A stretch of DNA of 12,042 nt from Pseudomonadota bacterium (lineage in GTDB: Bacteria; Pseudomonadota; Alphaproteobacteria; Rhizobiales; Devosiaceae), in contig JAEZBF010000182.1 in the NCBI GenBank assembly GCA_023427545.1, positions 1 through 12,042 of the forward strand, given 5' to 3'. The notes under the pieces were generated by a model, which saw only the letters and a program-made list of their open reading frames with translations, was not told where the DNA came from and ran no database searches. Position numbers and translations under genes: made by a program. How positions within the stretch are numbered: position 1 is the stretch's first letter; each line of letters opens with the position of its first letter. Below, piece after piece: positions 1 to 5,926 of this stretch.

Positions 1-1363
1 ACGCCCAGGCGTGGTTCGGGTCGAGCGAAAGGGCGCGGTCCGCGAGCGCTGCCGCCTGCGCCACGTCGCCGCCGATCTGCATCATGGCCGAGGCCAGGGC
101 CGTCAGCGCGGTCGGATCATCGGCGACAGTCTCGGTGGCGACCTGGATCAGTTCGCGCGCCTGCTCGCGCTCCCGCGCGAAGTCATCGGTCCAGTTGTAG
201 GCGATCTGCTGGCCGTGGGCCCAAGCTGAGAGCGCCGCCGCCAGCGCATAGCGGGGCTCGAGCTCAAGCGCGCGCTCGAGCAGTTCGATGGCGCTCAGGT
301 TGTCGGCGGGGCCGTGCGCCCAGAGGTGGGGGAGGGCCCTCATCACGAGGTCATACGCGGCGAGCGTGTCGGGGCGCTTGCTGCGGGCGCGCTCGACCTC
401 GGCGCGGCGAATCGAGGGCTGAAGTGCCCGCGCGACCTCCGCGGCGACGCGATCCTGCAGGTCGAACAGGTCGGAGATCGCGCCGTCGATGCGGTTGCTC
501 CAGATGTGGTTGCCGGTCTCCGTCTCGACCAGCTGCGCCGTGATCCGCACGCGCTCGCCGACGCGACGGACGCTGCCTTCGACGGCGTAGCGGACACCGA
601 GCTCGCGCCCGACCTTGCGGACGTCGACAGATCGTCCCTTGTAGGAGAACGCCGAATTGCGGGCGATTACGAAGAAGTCCTTCACCCGGCTCAGCGTTGC
701 CGTGATTTCCTCGACCACTGCATCAGCGAAGTACGCTTGGTCGGCCTCGCCGGAGAGGTTGTCGAAGGGAAGGATCACGACCGAGGGGCGGTTAGACGGG
801 GCGATCTGGCGCGGCGCCGCTGTTTCGGCGCGCACTGTCCGTTCGGGGTGCCAGACGAAGATCCGCACCGTTTTGGGGATATTCTTGAGCTCGCGCGGGC
901 CGATGTCGGTGAACTCGAGTTCCACACGGCCGCCAAGGTATTCATACATCCACTTGGTAATGGCGATGCCGCCCGGCGGCGCTTGCCCCTGGACACGCAC
1001 GGCGAGGTTCACGCCATCGCCGAACAGGTCGTCGCCGCTTACCAGCACGTCGGCAAGAACGATCCCTGCGCGCGCCTGGAGAATTCCGCCCCCCGGCGCC
1101 TTGATCTGCCGCTCGTGCAGGGCCTTCTGCAGGCCGGCGGCCCATTCAACGGCGGCGACCACGCTGTTGAATTCGGCGAGCATGCCGTCGCCCATGGTCT
1201 TGAAGACCTTGCCGCCCGCGGCCCCGATCGTGCGATCGACCAGCGCACCATATCCCCGCTGGACGAGCCGAAGCGTCTGGGCCTCGCTGTGCTGGACCAG
1301 GCGGGAATATCCGACGATGTCTAGCGAGACGATAGGGACCAGCCTTCGGTCGGGCTTTGGCAT
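1..1363 (-). CDS. Class III adenylate cyclase with TolB-like and TPR domains (partial, C-terminus outside window)
   Basis: I translated the minus strand by hand from the ATG at 1363; it stays open for 454 codons to the window edge. An in-frame TGA lies two codons upstream, so no earlier start is possible. Residues 8-170 form a class III nucleotidyl cyclase domain. Visible residues are the metal aspartates D15 (LDIVGYS) and D59 (KTMGDGM), the likely purine-selecting K55 and D112 (DLFGDGVN), and the transition-state pair N119 and R123 (NLAVR). K with D is the ATP-type combination, so cAMP is the expected product. Residues 193-315 (SVVILPFDNLSG, then GVRYAVEGSVRR) resemble the TolB-like region common in rhizobial cyclases. 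From about 325 the sequence is TPR-like (for example AIELLERALELEPRY at 359-372). No membrane segment is seen, so it is probably cytosolic. Ligand and target are unknown. It is transcribed divergently from a diguanylate cyclase. Confidence 0.93.
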   Translation of the reverse strand, partial: MPKPDRRLVPIVSLDIVGYSRLVQHSEAQTLRLVQRGYGALVDRTIGAAGGKVFKTMGDGMLAEFNSVVAAVEWAAGLQKALHERQIKAPGGGILQARAGIVLADVLVSGDDLFGDGVNLAVRVQGQAPPGGIAITKWMYEYLGGRVELEFTDIGPRELKNIPKTVRIFVWHPERTVRAETAAPRQIAPSNRPSVVILPFDNLSGEADQAYFADAVVEEITATLSRVKDFFVIARNSAFSYKGRSVDVRKVGRELGVRYAVEGSVRRVGERVRITAQLVETETGNHIWSNRIDGAISDLFDLQDRVAAEVARALQPSIRRAEVERARSKRPDTLAAYDLVMRALPHLWAHGPADNLSAIELLERALELEPRYALAAALSAWAHGQQIAYNWTDDFAREREQARELIQVATETVADDPTALTALASAMMQIGGDVAQAAALADRALSLDPNHAWA

Positions 1364-1389
1364 GTTTCAGGTGCACCGGAGTTGCTGCG

Positions 1390-1417
1390 ATAATACCAGC
1401 GGGCGCGGCCCCAGCAA
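1390..1417 (-). promoter_or_regulatory. Candidate sigma-70 promoter for the cyclase gene
   Basis: On the minus strand a TATTAT (complement of 1390-1395) lies 16 bases after TTGCTG (complement of 1412-1417). The -10 matches TATAAT at five of six positions and the -35 keeps TTG. The predicted start near 1383 would give a leader of about 20 bases before the ATG at 1363. This is pattern matching only. Confidence 0.35.
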
Positions 1418-1433
1418 GCTAAGGCTTTGGCAG

Positions 1434-1448
1434 CGTGCCGGAAGCACG
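1434..1448. repeat. Short inverted repeat in the divergent cyclase/GGDEF control region
   Basis: CGTGC (1434-1438) and GCACG (1444-1448) form a 5-base inverted repeat with a 5-base centre. It sits in the 141-base region between the divergent cyclase and diguanylate cyclase genes. It could be a small operator, but arms this short occur by chance. Confidence 0.2.
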
Positions 1449-1489
1449 TAAAGCGGGAGATGGCCGTAAGCCGAGCATTAATCTCGACC

Positions 1490-1504
1490 GCGCCATAATG
1501 GCGC
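1490..1504 (+). promoter_or_regulatory. Hairpin abutting the diguanylate cyclase start codon
   Basis: GCGCCA (1490-1495), loop TAA, TGGCGC (1499-1504) make a perfect 6-base-pair stem ending at the base before the ATG at 1505. No Shine-Dalgarno sequence is visible in the 15 bases before that ATG. The structure may influence initiation, or the real start may be elsewhere. Confidence 0.35.
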
Positions 1505-3250
1505 ATGGAGCTCGCCTCGCGTAAAGATCCGGAGGTCCTCCGCTTCGACCAGAGCGGAGCGCTGCTGCGCCAGATCATGGAGACGGCTGCGGTCGGCATG
1601 GTCCTGGTCGGGGTGGACCGCCGCCTGCTGTTCGTCAACGCGGCCTTCTGCGAGATGTTCGGCTACCAGCGCGACGTCGCGCTTGGGCTGGAAGTCGATG
1701 CACTGCTGTCGTCAGATGACCCTGCGGTCGGGTTGCAAGTCGGCCGGCTGCTGCGGGGCGAAAGCGACCAGCATCGCGGCGAATTCCGCTTCCGTCATCG
1801 GGACGGCTCGGCGATCTGGATGCTCGTCTCAGCCTCGGTGCTGCGGAGCGACCGCACCGGCCGGCCGCTCTACGTCATCTTGCAGCTGATCAACATCGAA
1901 CGGCAGAAACGGGCGGAAGCGGCGCTCACCTACTCGGAAAGCCGCTGGAGCTCGGCTCTCGATGCCGCAGGGCAGGGCGTGTGGGACCACGATGTCCGCA
2001 CCGACGGTATGTACTACTCGCCCATGTGGCGAAAGATGAGGGGCATCCCGCCTGACGAATACGTCGATCCGGCAATGGAATCCTGGCTGGCCCGCGTGCA
2101 TCCCGAGGACCGCGACCGCATTCGGGCAGTGGTCAAGAAGCAGGATCACGGAGAGGATGGCTACGACACCCTCGAATATCGCGAGCGCCATCGCGACGGG
2201 CACTACATCTGGATCCTGAGCCGGGGCCGTCCAGTGGAGTGGGATTCTGCGGGTCGCCCCATCCGGACGATCGGTACCGACACGGACATCACCCGGCTGA
2301 AGATTGCCGAGGCGTCTCTCGCGGAAGAGAAGGAGCGCCTTCGCGTCACGCTGCAATCGATCGGCGACGGCGTGATTTCGACAGATGCGCAGAGCTGCAT
2401 CACCTTCATGAACCCGCTGGCCGAGCAGATGACGGGCTGGAAGTCCGCCAATGCGATCGGCCGCAATGTCGACGAGGTCTTCGCAATCGAATCGGAGACT
2501 CCGGGCGAGGGTGTGAAGGACCCGGTGCTCGAGTGCTTATCCAGGGGTCAGCCGTTCTACCTAGAAGCCGACGTGGTGCTGATCAGCCGCAAGGGTGAGC
2601 GGCGGGACGTCAGAAGCTCGGCGGCGCCGGTGCGGACACCGGATGGCCGAGTAATCGGCGCGGTATTGGTGTTCCAGGACGTCACCCACAGCCGGGCGCT
2701 GCAAAAGCGCTTGGCGCACTCTGCAAACCATGACCCGCTCACCGGACTGCCGAACCGGAGTGCGCTGGAACGCGCGCTGGCTGCGGCCGTCGACACGGCT
2801 GGCGAGGGGCAGCGCATGCATGCGCTCTGCTTCATCGACCTCGATCGCTTCAAGCCGGTCAATGACAATGCCGGTCACGCGGCGGGCGATGCCCTGCTCC
2901 GGCTGGTTGGCGAGACCATCCGGCACAGCTGCCGCAGCAACGATGTAGCCGCGCGCATCGGCGGAGATGAGTTCGCGTTGCTGCTGATCGACTGCCCCAT
3001 GGAGAGCGCCATGGTCGTGGCGCAGAAAGTGGTCGCGGCGATTGCCGGCCTGCGGTTTGCCTGGAGCGGAGTGACCTACAGGATCGGAGCGAGCATCGGG
3101 GTCACGCCCATTACCGGGGCCGAACCACAGCTGGGCTTTATCGGGGAGGCTGACGCCGCGTGCTATGCGGCAAAGGCGGCTGGCAGGGGCCGGGCGATAG
3201 CCTATCCCGAACTCGGCGGCACCAAGGGCACCTCGTCTCCGGCAGCCTGA
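1505..3250 (+). CDS. Triple-PAS diguanylate cyclase (GGDEF)
   Basis: A 581-residue soluble sensor enzyme expected to make c-di-GMP from two GTP. Three PAS segments occur at about 18-135, 145-265 (PAS_3-like, with a YREREHR-style core and the WILSRGRP stretch) and 276-395. Short helical linkers ending IERQKRAEAAL and ITRLKIAEASL follow the first two. The GGDEF domain spans about 400-568. It opens with NHDPLTGLPNR and has D445 in FIDLDRFK, the catalytic GGDEF at 486-490, and an RxxD inhibitory site at 477-480, exactly five residues before GGDEF. Both activity and product feedback therefore look intact. There is no EAL domain, transmembrane segment or signal peptide; the PAS ligand cannot be read. 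ATG 1505 is the first start after an in-frame TAA at 1496, but no ribosome binding site is obvious. It is convergent with the next gene, with a 6-base gap. Confidence 0.95.
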   Translation: MELASRKDPEVLRFDQSGALLRQIMETAAVGMVLVGVDRRLLFVNAAFCEMFGYQRDVALGLEVDALLSSDDPAVGLQVGRLLRGESDQHRGEFRFRHRDGSAIWMLVSASVLRSDRTGRPLYVILQLINIERQKRAEAALTYSESRWSSALDAAGQGVWDHDVRTDGMYYSPMWRKMRGIPPDEYVDPAMESWLARVHPEDRDRIRAVVKKQDHGEDGYDTLEYRERHRDGHYIWILSRGRPVEWDSAGRPIRTIGTDTDITRLKIAEASLAEEKERLRVTLQSIGDGVISTDAQSCITFMNPLAEQMTGWKSANAIGRNVDEVFAIESETPGEGVKDPVLECLSRGQPFYLEADVVLISRKGERRDVRSSAAPVRTPDGRVIGAVLVFQDVTHSRALQKRLAHSANHDPLTGLPNRSALERALAAAVDTAGEGQRMHALCFIDLDRFKPVNDNAGHAAGDALLRLVGETIRHSCRSNDVAARIGGDEFALLLIDCPMESAMVVAQKVVAAIAGLRFAWSGVTYRIGASIGVTPITGAEPQLGFIGEADAACYAAKAAGRGRAIAYPELGGTKGTSSPAA

Positions 3251-3256
3251 CCGGGC

Positions 3257-4288
3257 TCAGTAGACGGTTGTGAGGACTTCCACCTCACGCGGCGCTCCCG
3301 GCTGAACCTCGAATTCGCGGTTGTAGACGTTGTCGCCGCGCTTCGCGAGAACGAGGTAGTCACCTTCCGAGAGCACCGTCGCGGGGAATGCTCCGATGTT
3401 GGAGAAGACGGTGCTGCCGTCGGCGGTCTTTACCGTCCACTCCACGTCCGCGATCGCTTCGCCCCCCGCCTCGGTCACGAGCTTGAACGAGACCTGCGCC
3501 GCGCGATGGTAGAGCGTTGCATCCGTCATCTGGCCCGGCTCTACACGCAGGTCGGCGCGGACCACCGCATTCACAGAGCCGAAGTGGGAGACCACGTGAT
3601 AGGTCCCCGCGTTCAACGTGAGGATGTCATTGGCACTGAGATCGTCAGCAACCATCGTGTTCTCGGTCTCGCTGCTTCCCGAGAAAATGTCGAAGGTGAG
3701 CAGGTTCAGCGGGATCGCGACGTCGCCGATGATCGCCGCGTTGAGCCGCATGGCGCCCGCGTCGAGTACCATCGACTTCTCGTTTTCCCCCGTCGCGACC
3801 ACCATCGTGTCGCTCGCCTGGGCCCGGCCATAGGCGACGTGGACGACGTACTGACCGGGGGCGAGCTTGACGTCCGCGGTTGCGTCCTCGGACTTTGCGG
3901 CGAGTGCCAGTTCGCCCGAAGGGTCGGTCGGCACCTCGAAAATGCGCCAGACCACGCCCTCGGGGATTACGCCGCCGTCTTCAGTGATCCGGGCACTGAG
4001 GTGCACCGGCTGAAGCTCGACGGCCAGGGCTGCGGCAGCCTGCGAGGCCGTGGCGATGGCCGATAGAGCCGGGGTGCGGGGTGCCTGAGCAGGGACGCCC
4101 GGCGTCTCTGCAGGGATGGTGGGCAGCGCGGCTTGGGGCGCGGGTTCAGGGGCCGGCCCAGGTGTGCCCTCTGGCATGCGATCCGCCGGGCGTGGCGCTG
4201 GGATAGGCGCGTCCTGCGCAATGCCGAGCGTGGTGCCGAGCAGCATCGCAGCCGCCCAAAGCGAAACGAATCCGTATCTGGCGGCCAC
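3257..4288 (-). CDS. Exported protein with three Ig/carboxypeptidase-regulatory-like repeats
   Basis: I do not recognise a named family. From the GTG at 4288 the product is 343 residues. A signal peptide covers about 1-24 (R4, hydrophobic 5-22, then GIA before QDAP). A proline/alanine-rich linker follows at about 26-85. Three related segments of 70-80 residues then lie at about 95-165, 180-260 and 266-343. Each ends in a strand pair around a Gly-x-Tyr turn (GQY 145-147, GTY 228-230, GDY 309-311), typical of beta-sandwich modules such as carboxypeptidase regulatory or Cna-B-like domains. A periplasmic or surface role is likely; no enzyme motif is seen. The frame is open to an ATG at 4408. That would overlap the divergent nitroreductase start, and the 40 extra codons have poor codon bias. 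The GTG has GAGGGG just upstream, so I prefer it. Confidence 0.8.
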   Translation of the reverse strand: MAARYGFVSLWAAAMLLGTTLGIAQDAPIPAPRPADRMPEGTPGPAPEPAPQAALPTIPAETPGVPAQAPRTPALSAIATASQAAAALAVELQPVHLSARITEDGGVIPEGVVWRIFEVPTDPSGELALAAKSEDATADVKLAPGQYVVHVAYGRAQASDTMVVATGENEKSMVLDAGAMRLNAAIIGDVAIPLNLLTFDIFSGSSETENTMVADDLSANDILTLNAGTYHVVSHFGSVNAVVRADLRVEPGQMTDATLYHRAAQVSFKLVTEAGGEAIADVEWTVKTADGSTVFSNIGAFPATVLSEGDYLVLAKRGDNVYNREFEVQPGAPREVEVLTTVY

Positions 4289-4343
4289 CGCTACCCCTCG
4301 ACCAACCCGGCGCGACTGGCAGCCGGGACCGCATGCCTTAGTC

Positions 4344-4371
4344 TTGGATTTGGGAGAAGCTGTGTCATAAG
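4344..4371 (+). promoter_or_regulatory. Weak candidate promoter for the nitroreductase
   Basis: TTGGAT (4344-4349) and CATAAG (4366-4371) are 16 bases apart, in the 109-base region between the exported-repeat gene and the nitroreductase. The -10 matches consensus at four of six bases. The predicted transcript would carry the AAGGA ribosome binding site at 4386-4390, seven bases before the ATG at 4398. Confidence 0.22.
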
Positions 4372-4397
4372 GAGCCCCCTCTCGCAAGGACCGCCCA

Positions 4398-4976
4398 ATG
4401 CCCGTCAATGCCTCCGTTCGTGACTATCTGCTCACCCGGCGGTCGGTAGGACCGGCCTTCCTGCGCGACCCCGGGCCGAGCGATACGGAACTCGAGACGA
4501 TCCTGACGATCGGCACGCGCGTACCCGATCACGGCAAGCTCAATCCTTGGCGCCTGGTGCTCTTTTCGGGCGGAGCGCGGGCGCGGGCGGGGGAGCGCCT
4601 GGCGCAACTTGCCAAGGCGCGAAATCCGGCGCTGGACGAAGCTGGCATGGAGGTCGAGCGCAACCGGTTCCTGCCCCCCCCGCTTACCATCGGAGTACTG
4701 AGCTCGCCCAAGCCGAGCGAGAAGATACCCGAGTTCGAGCAGCTGCTCTCAGCGGCGAACGTGGCTTTCAACCTCGAGCATGCGGCGTTCGCAATGGGTT
4801 ACGCGGCGCAGTGGGTGACGCGCTGGTTCGCTTACGATGAGGAAGCTTCGGCGATGCTCGGCGCGGAGCCCGGCGAACGGTTCGTTGCATTCATCCATAT
4901 CGGCACGCCCAGCACCACCATCGAGGACCGGCCGCGGCCGTCGCTCGAGAGGGTCGTGAGCGTCTGGGAAGGTTAA
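4398..4976 (+). CDS. Nitroreductase-family flavoprotein, YdjA-like
   Basis: A 192-residue protein of the FMN-dependent nitroreductase superfamily, most like the small YdjA-type subgroup. It is expected to be a cytosolic NAD(P)H-dependent reductase acting as a homodimer; the natural substrate is unknown. The N-terminal RRSVG (14-18) supplies the FMN-phosphate-binding Arg/Ser. The stretch TRVPDHGKLNPWRL (40-53) is the subgroup signature, where N49/P50/W51 replace the NxQPW-type motif of larger nitroreductases. NLEHAAFAMGYAAQW (125-139) is the conserved central helix, and FIHIGTP (165-171) the closing strand with the second flavin contact. The start is supported by AAGGA seven bases upstream and by the usual family length. 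An eight-C run at 4674-4681 encodes part of Pro93-Pro95. The stop codon overlaps the CtrA-type box that precedes the next gene. Confidence 0.9.
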   Translation: MPVNASVRDYLLTRRSVGPAFLRDPGPSDTELETILTIGTRVPDHGKLNPWRLVLFSGGARARAGERLAQLAKARNPALDEAGMEVERNRFLPPPLTIGVLSSPKPSEKIPEFEQLLSAANVAFNLEHAAFAMGYAAQWVTRWFAYDEEASAMLGAEPGERFVAFIHIGTPSTTIEDRPRPSLERVVSVWEG

Positions 4977-4989
4977 CGAGGCTTTAACC
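4971..4989. promoter_or_regulatory. Perfect CtrA-type binding box upstream of the transglycosylase
   Basis: TTAA (4973-4976), seven bases, TTAA (4984-4987), then C gives a full match to the alphaproteobacterial CtrA consensus TTAA-N7-TTAAC. The site is also a 6-base inverted repeat, GGTTAA and TTAACC. It ends 35 bases before the ATG at 5025. By eye TTAA occurs only about five times in the whole window, so two copies at exactly the right spacing are unlikely by chance. Binding is inferred. Confidence 0.65.
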
Positions 4990-5024
4990 GGGGCGGGCGC
5001 GTGGTGGGCACAAAGGGATTCGCC

Positions 5025-5849
5025 ATGGGCGTAACGCCGATTTCAGTGCCGCCGGAGATCGCGACCTCGCTGGTCAAGGCCGGCGACAAGAGCGATGTCG
5101 ACTTCGACTACCTGCTCCAGACGGCGATCCGCGAAAGCAGCCTCAATCCCGGCGCGAAGGCGAGAAGCTCCTCGGCAACGGGATTGTTCCAATTCCTCGA
5201 CAGCACGTGGCTCGAGGTCATGAAGTCGGACGGGCCGCGGCTGGGGTACCAGAAATATGCCGACGCGATCGCTGAAGACGGCGGCGAGTTCGTCATCAAG
5301 GATGCCAAGTTGCGGGCCGAAGTTCTGAAGCTGCGCGAAGATCCGCAGGTTGCCGCTGACCTGGCGGCGGCCTTTACGCGGAACAATGGCGAGTACCTGA
5401 TGGCGCGGTTCGGGCGAATGCCGAGCCCCGGCGAGCTCTACATCGCGCACTTCCTCGGAGCCAGTGGCGCGGAGAAGATGTTCACCGCCGGCCTCAGCGA
5501 TCCTGACCAGTCGGCCGTCAAGCTCTTTCCCAAGCAGGCGCGGGCAAATCCGAGCATATTCTACGAAGGCGGGAAGGCGCGGAGCATCCGTCAGGTTTAC
5601 CACGCACTGGTGGCGCAGCACGCGAACCTGCCGGCATTCAATCCAGCCCAACCGGCCCAGCAACTCGCAACCGCAGCAAAACCAGAGCCGCGCTGGCCCG
5701 ACGAGGTGCTCCCGTCACGATTCGGTCCTGCCGACATGTCGTTCACGGCGCTGTTCGCCACGGAGGCTCCAGCACAGCCGCGTGCGCTGCTGAGTTCGCC
5801 CGAGGCGCCGCCGACGAGCGCCTTCTTCACCCAGCTTTATGGTCAATGA
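5025..5849 (+). CDS. SLT-type lytic transglycosylase, no evident signal peptide
   Basis: A 274-residue protein with a lysozyme-like lytic transglycosylase (SLT) domain at about 25-180, expected to cleave the MurNAc-GlcNAc bond of peptidoglycan. The catalytic glutamate should be E37 in AIRESSLNP. ATGLFQF (51-57) is the conserved GLxQ-type motif, and GELYIAHFLGASGA matches the C-terminal part of the fold in related alphaproteobacterial proteins. The tail from about 205 is rich in Pro, Ala and Gln and looks disordered. I see no signal peptide, which is odd for a wall enzyme; export by another route, such as flagellar or pilus-type secretion, is possible but unproven. ATG 5025 is preferred over GTG 5001 because AAAGGG lies seven bases before it and the GTG is only 13 bases after the CtrA-type box. 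A GANTC methylation motif (GATTC) is at 5017-5021. Confidence 0.88.
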   Translation: MGVTPISVPPEIATSLVKAGDKSDVDFDYLLQTAIRESSLNPGAKARSSSATGLFQFLDSTWLEVMKSDGPRLGYQKYADAIAEDGGEFVIKDAKLRAEVLKLREDPQVAADLAAAFTRNNGEYLMARFGRMPSPGELYIAHFLGASGAEKMFTAGLSDPDQSAVKLFPKQARANPSIFYEGGKARSIRQVYHALVAQHANLPAFNPAQPAQQLATAAKPEPRWPDEVLPSRFGPADMSFTALFATEAPAQPRALLSSPEAPPTSAFFTQLYGQ

Positions 5850-5866
5850 ATGCCTAAGGGACATGG

Positions 5867-5882
5867 TGAACCGTTCCTTAAG
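5867..5882 (+). promoter_or_regulatory. Degenerate CtrA-like site upstream of the DUF2336 gene
   Basis: TGAA (5867-5870), seven bases, TTAA (5878-5881) is one base away from TTAA-N7-TTAA; the following base is G rather than C. It ends 45 bases before the ATG at 5927, a placement similar to the perfect box of the preceding gene. Alone it would be weak evidence. Confidence 0.3.
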
Positions 5883-5894
5883 AGCTGCTGACTA

Positions 5895-5921
5895 GGCTCT
5901 GCTCCAGTCTGGAGCGGAGCC
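5895..5921 (+). promoter_or_regulatory. Long palindrome covering the ribosome binding site of the DUF2336 gene
   Basis: Bases 5895-5907 and 5909-5921 are reverse complements around a single central T, with one T-G pair (5900 with 5916). As RNA this folds into a stem of about 11 pairs with a GUC loop. Both GGAG sequences that could serve as Shine-Dalgarno (5911-5914 and 5916-5919, the second seven bases before the ATG) lie in the 3' arm. Alternatively it is a DNA operator for a dimeric regulator. No T-run follows, so it is not a standard terminator. Confidence 0.6.
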
Positions 5922-5926
5922 CGTCT

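Noticed and set aside
314..1324. A 336-codon open frame on the plus strand.
   Set aside because: It lies antisense to the cyclase. The minus-strand frame shows all class III cyclase motifs, and the plus-strand product has no recognisable domain; long antisense frames are expected in GC-rich DNA.
1470..1484. A possible CtrA site around the TTAA at about 1479.
   Set aside because: The bases seven positions upstream of this TTAA are TAAG, which matches TTAA at only two of four positions.
1460..1498. A possible 12-codon leader ORF (ATG 1460, stop at 1496-1498) before the diguanylate cyclase.
   Set aside because: The purine run GGGAG touches the ATG with no spacing, so it is unlikely to be a working ribosome binding site; the product has no leader-peptide features.
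1829..2356. A 175-codon minus-strand frame inside the PAS-GGDEF gene.
   Set aside because: Antisense shadow: the plus strand encodes recognisable PAS domains here.
4289..4408. N-terminal extension of the exported-repeat protein to the ATG at 4408.
   Set aside because: The 40 added codons have poor GC at third positions, would place the signal peptide internally, and would overlap the divergent nitroreductase start.
5043..5663. A 206-codon minus-strand frame opposite the transglycosylase.
   Set aside because: Antisense shadow of a frame that carries the SLT catalytic motifs; no domain and no ribosome binding site.
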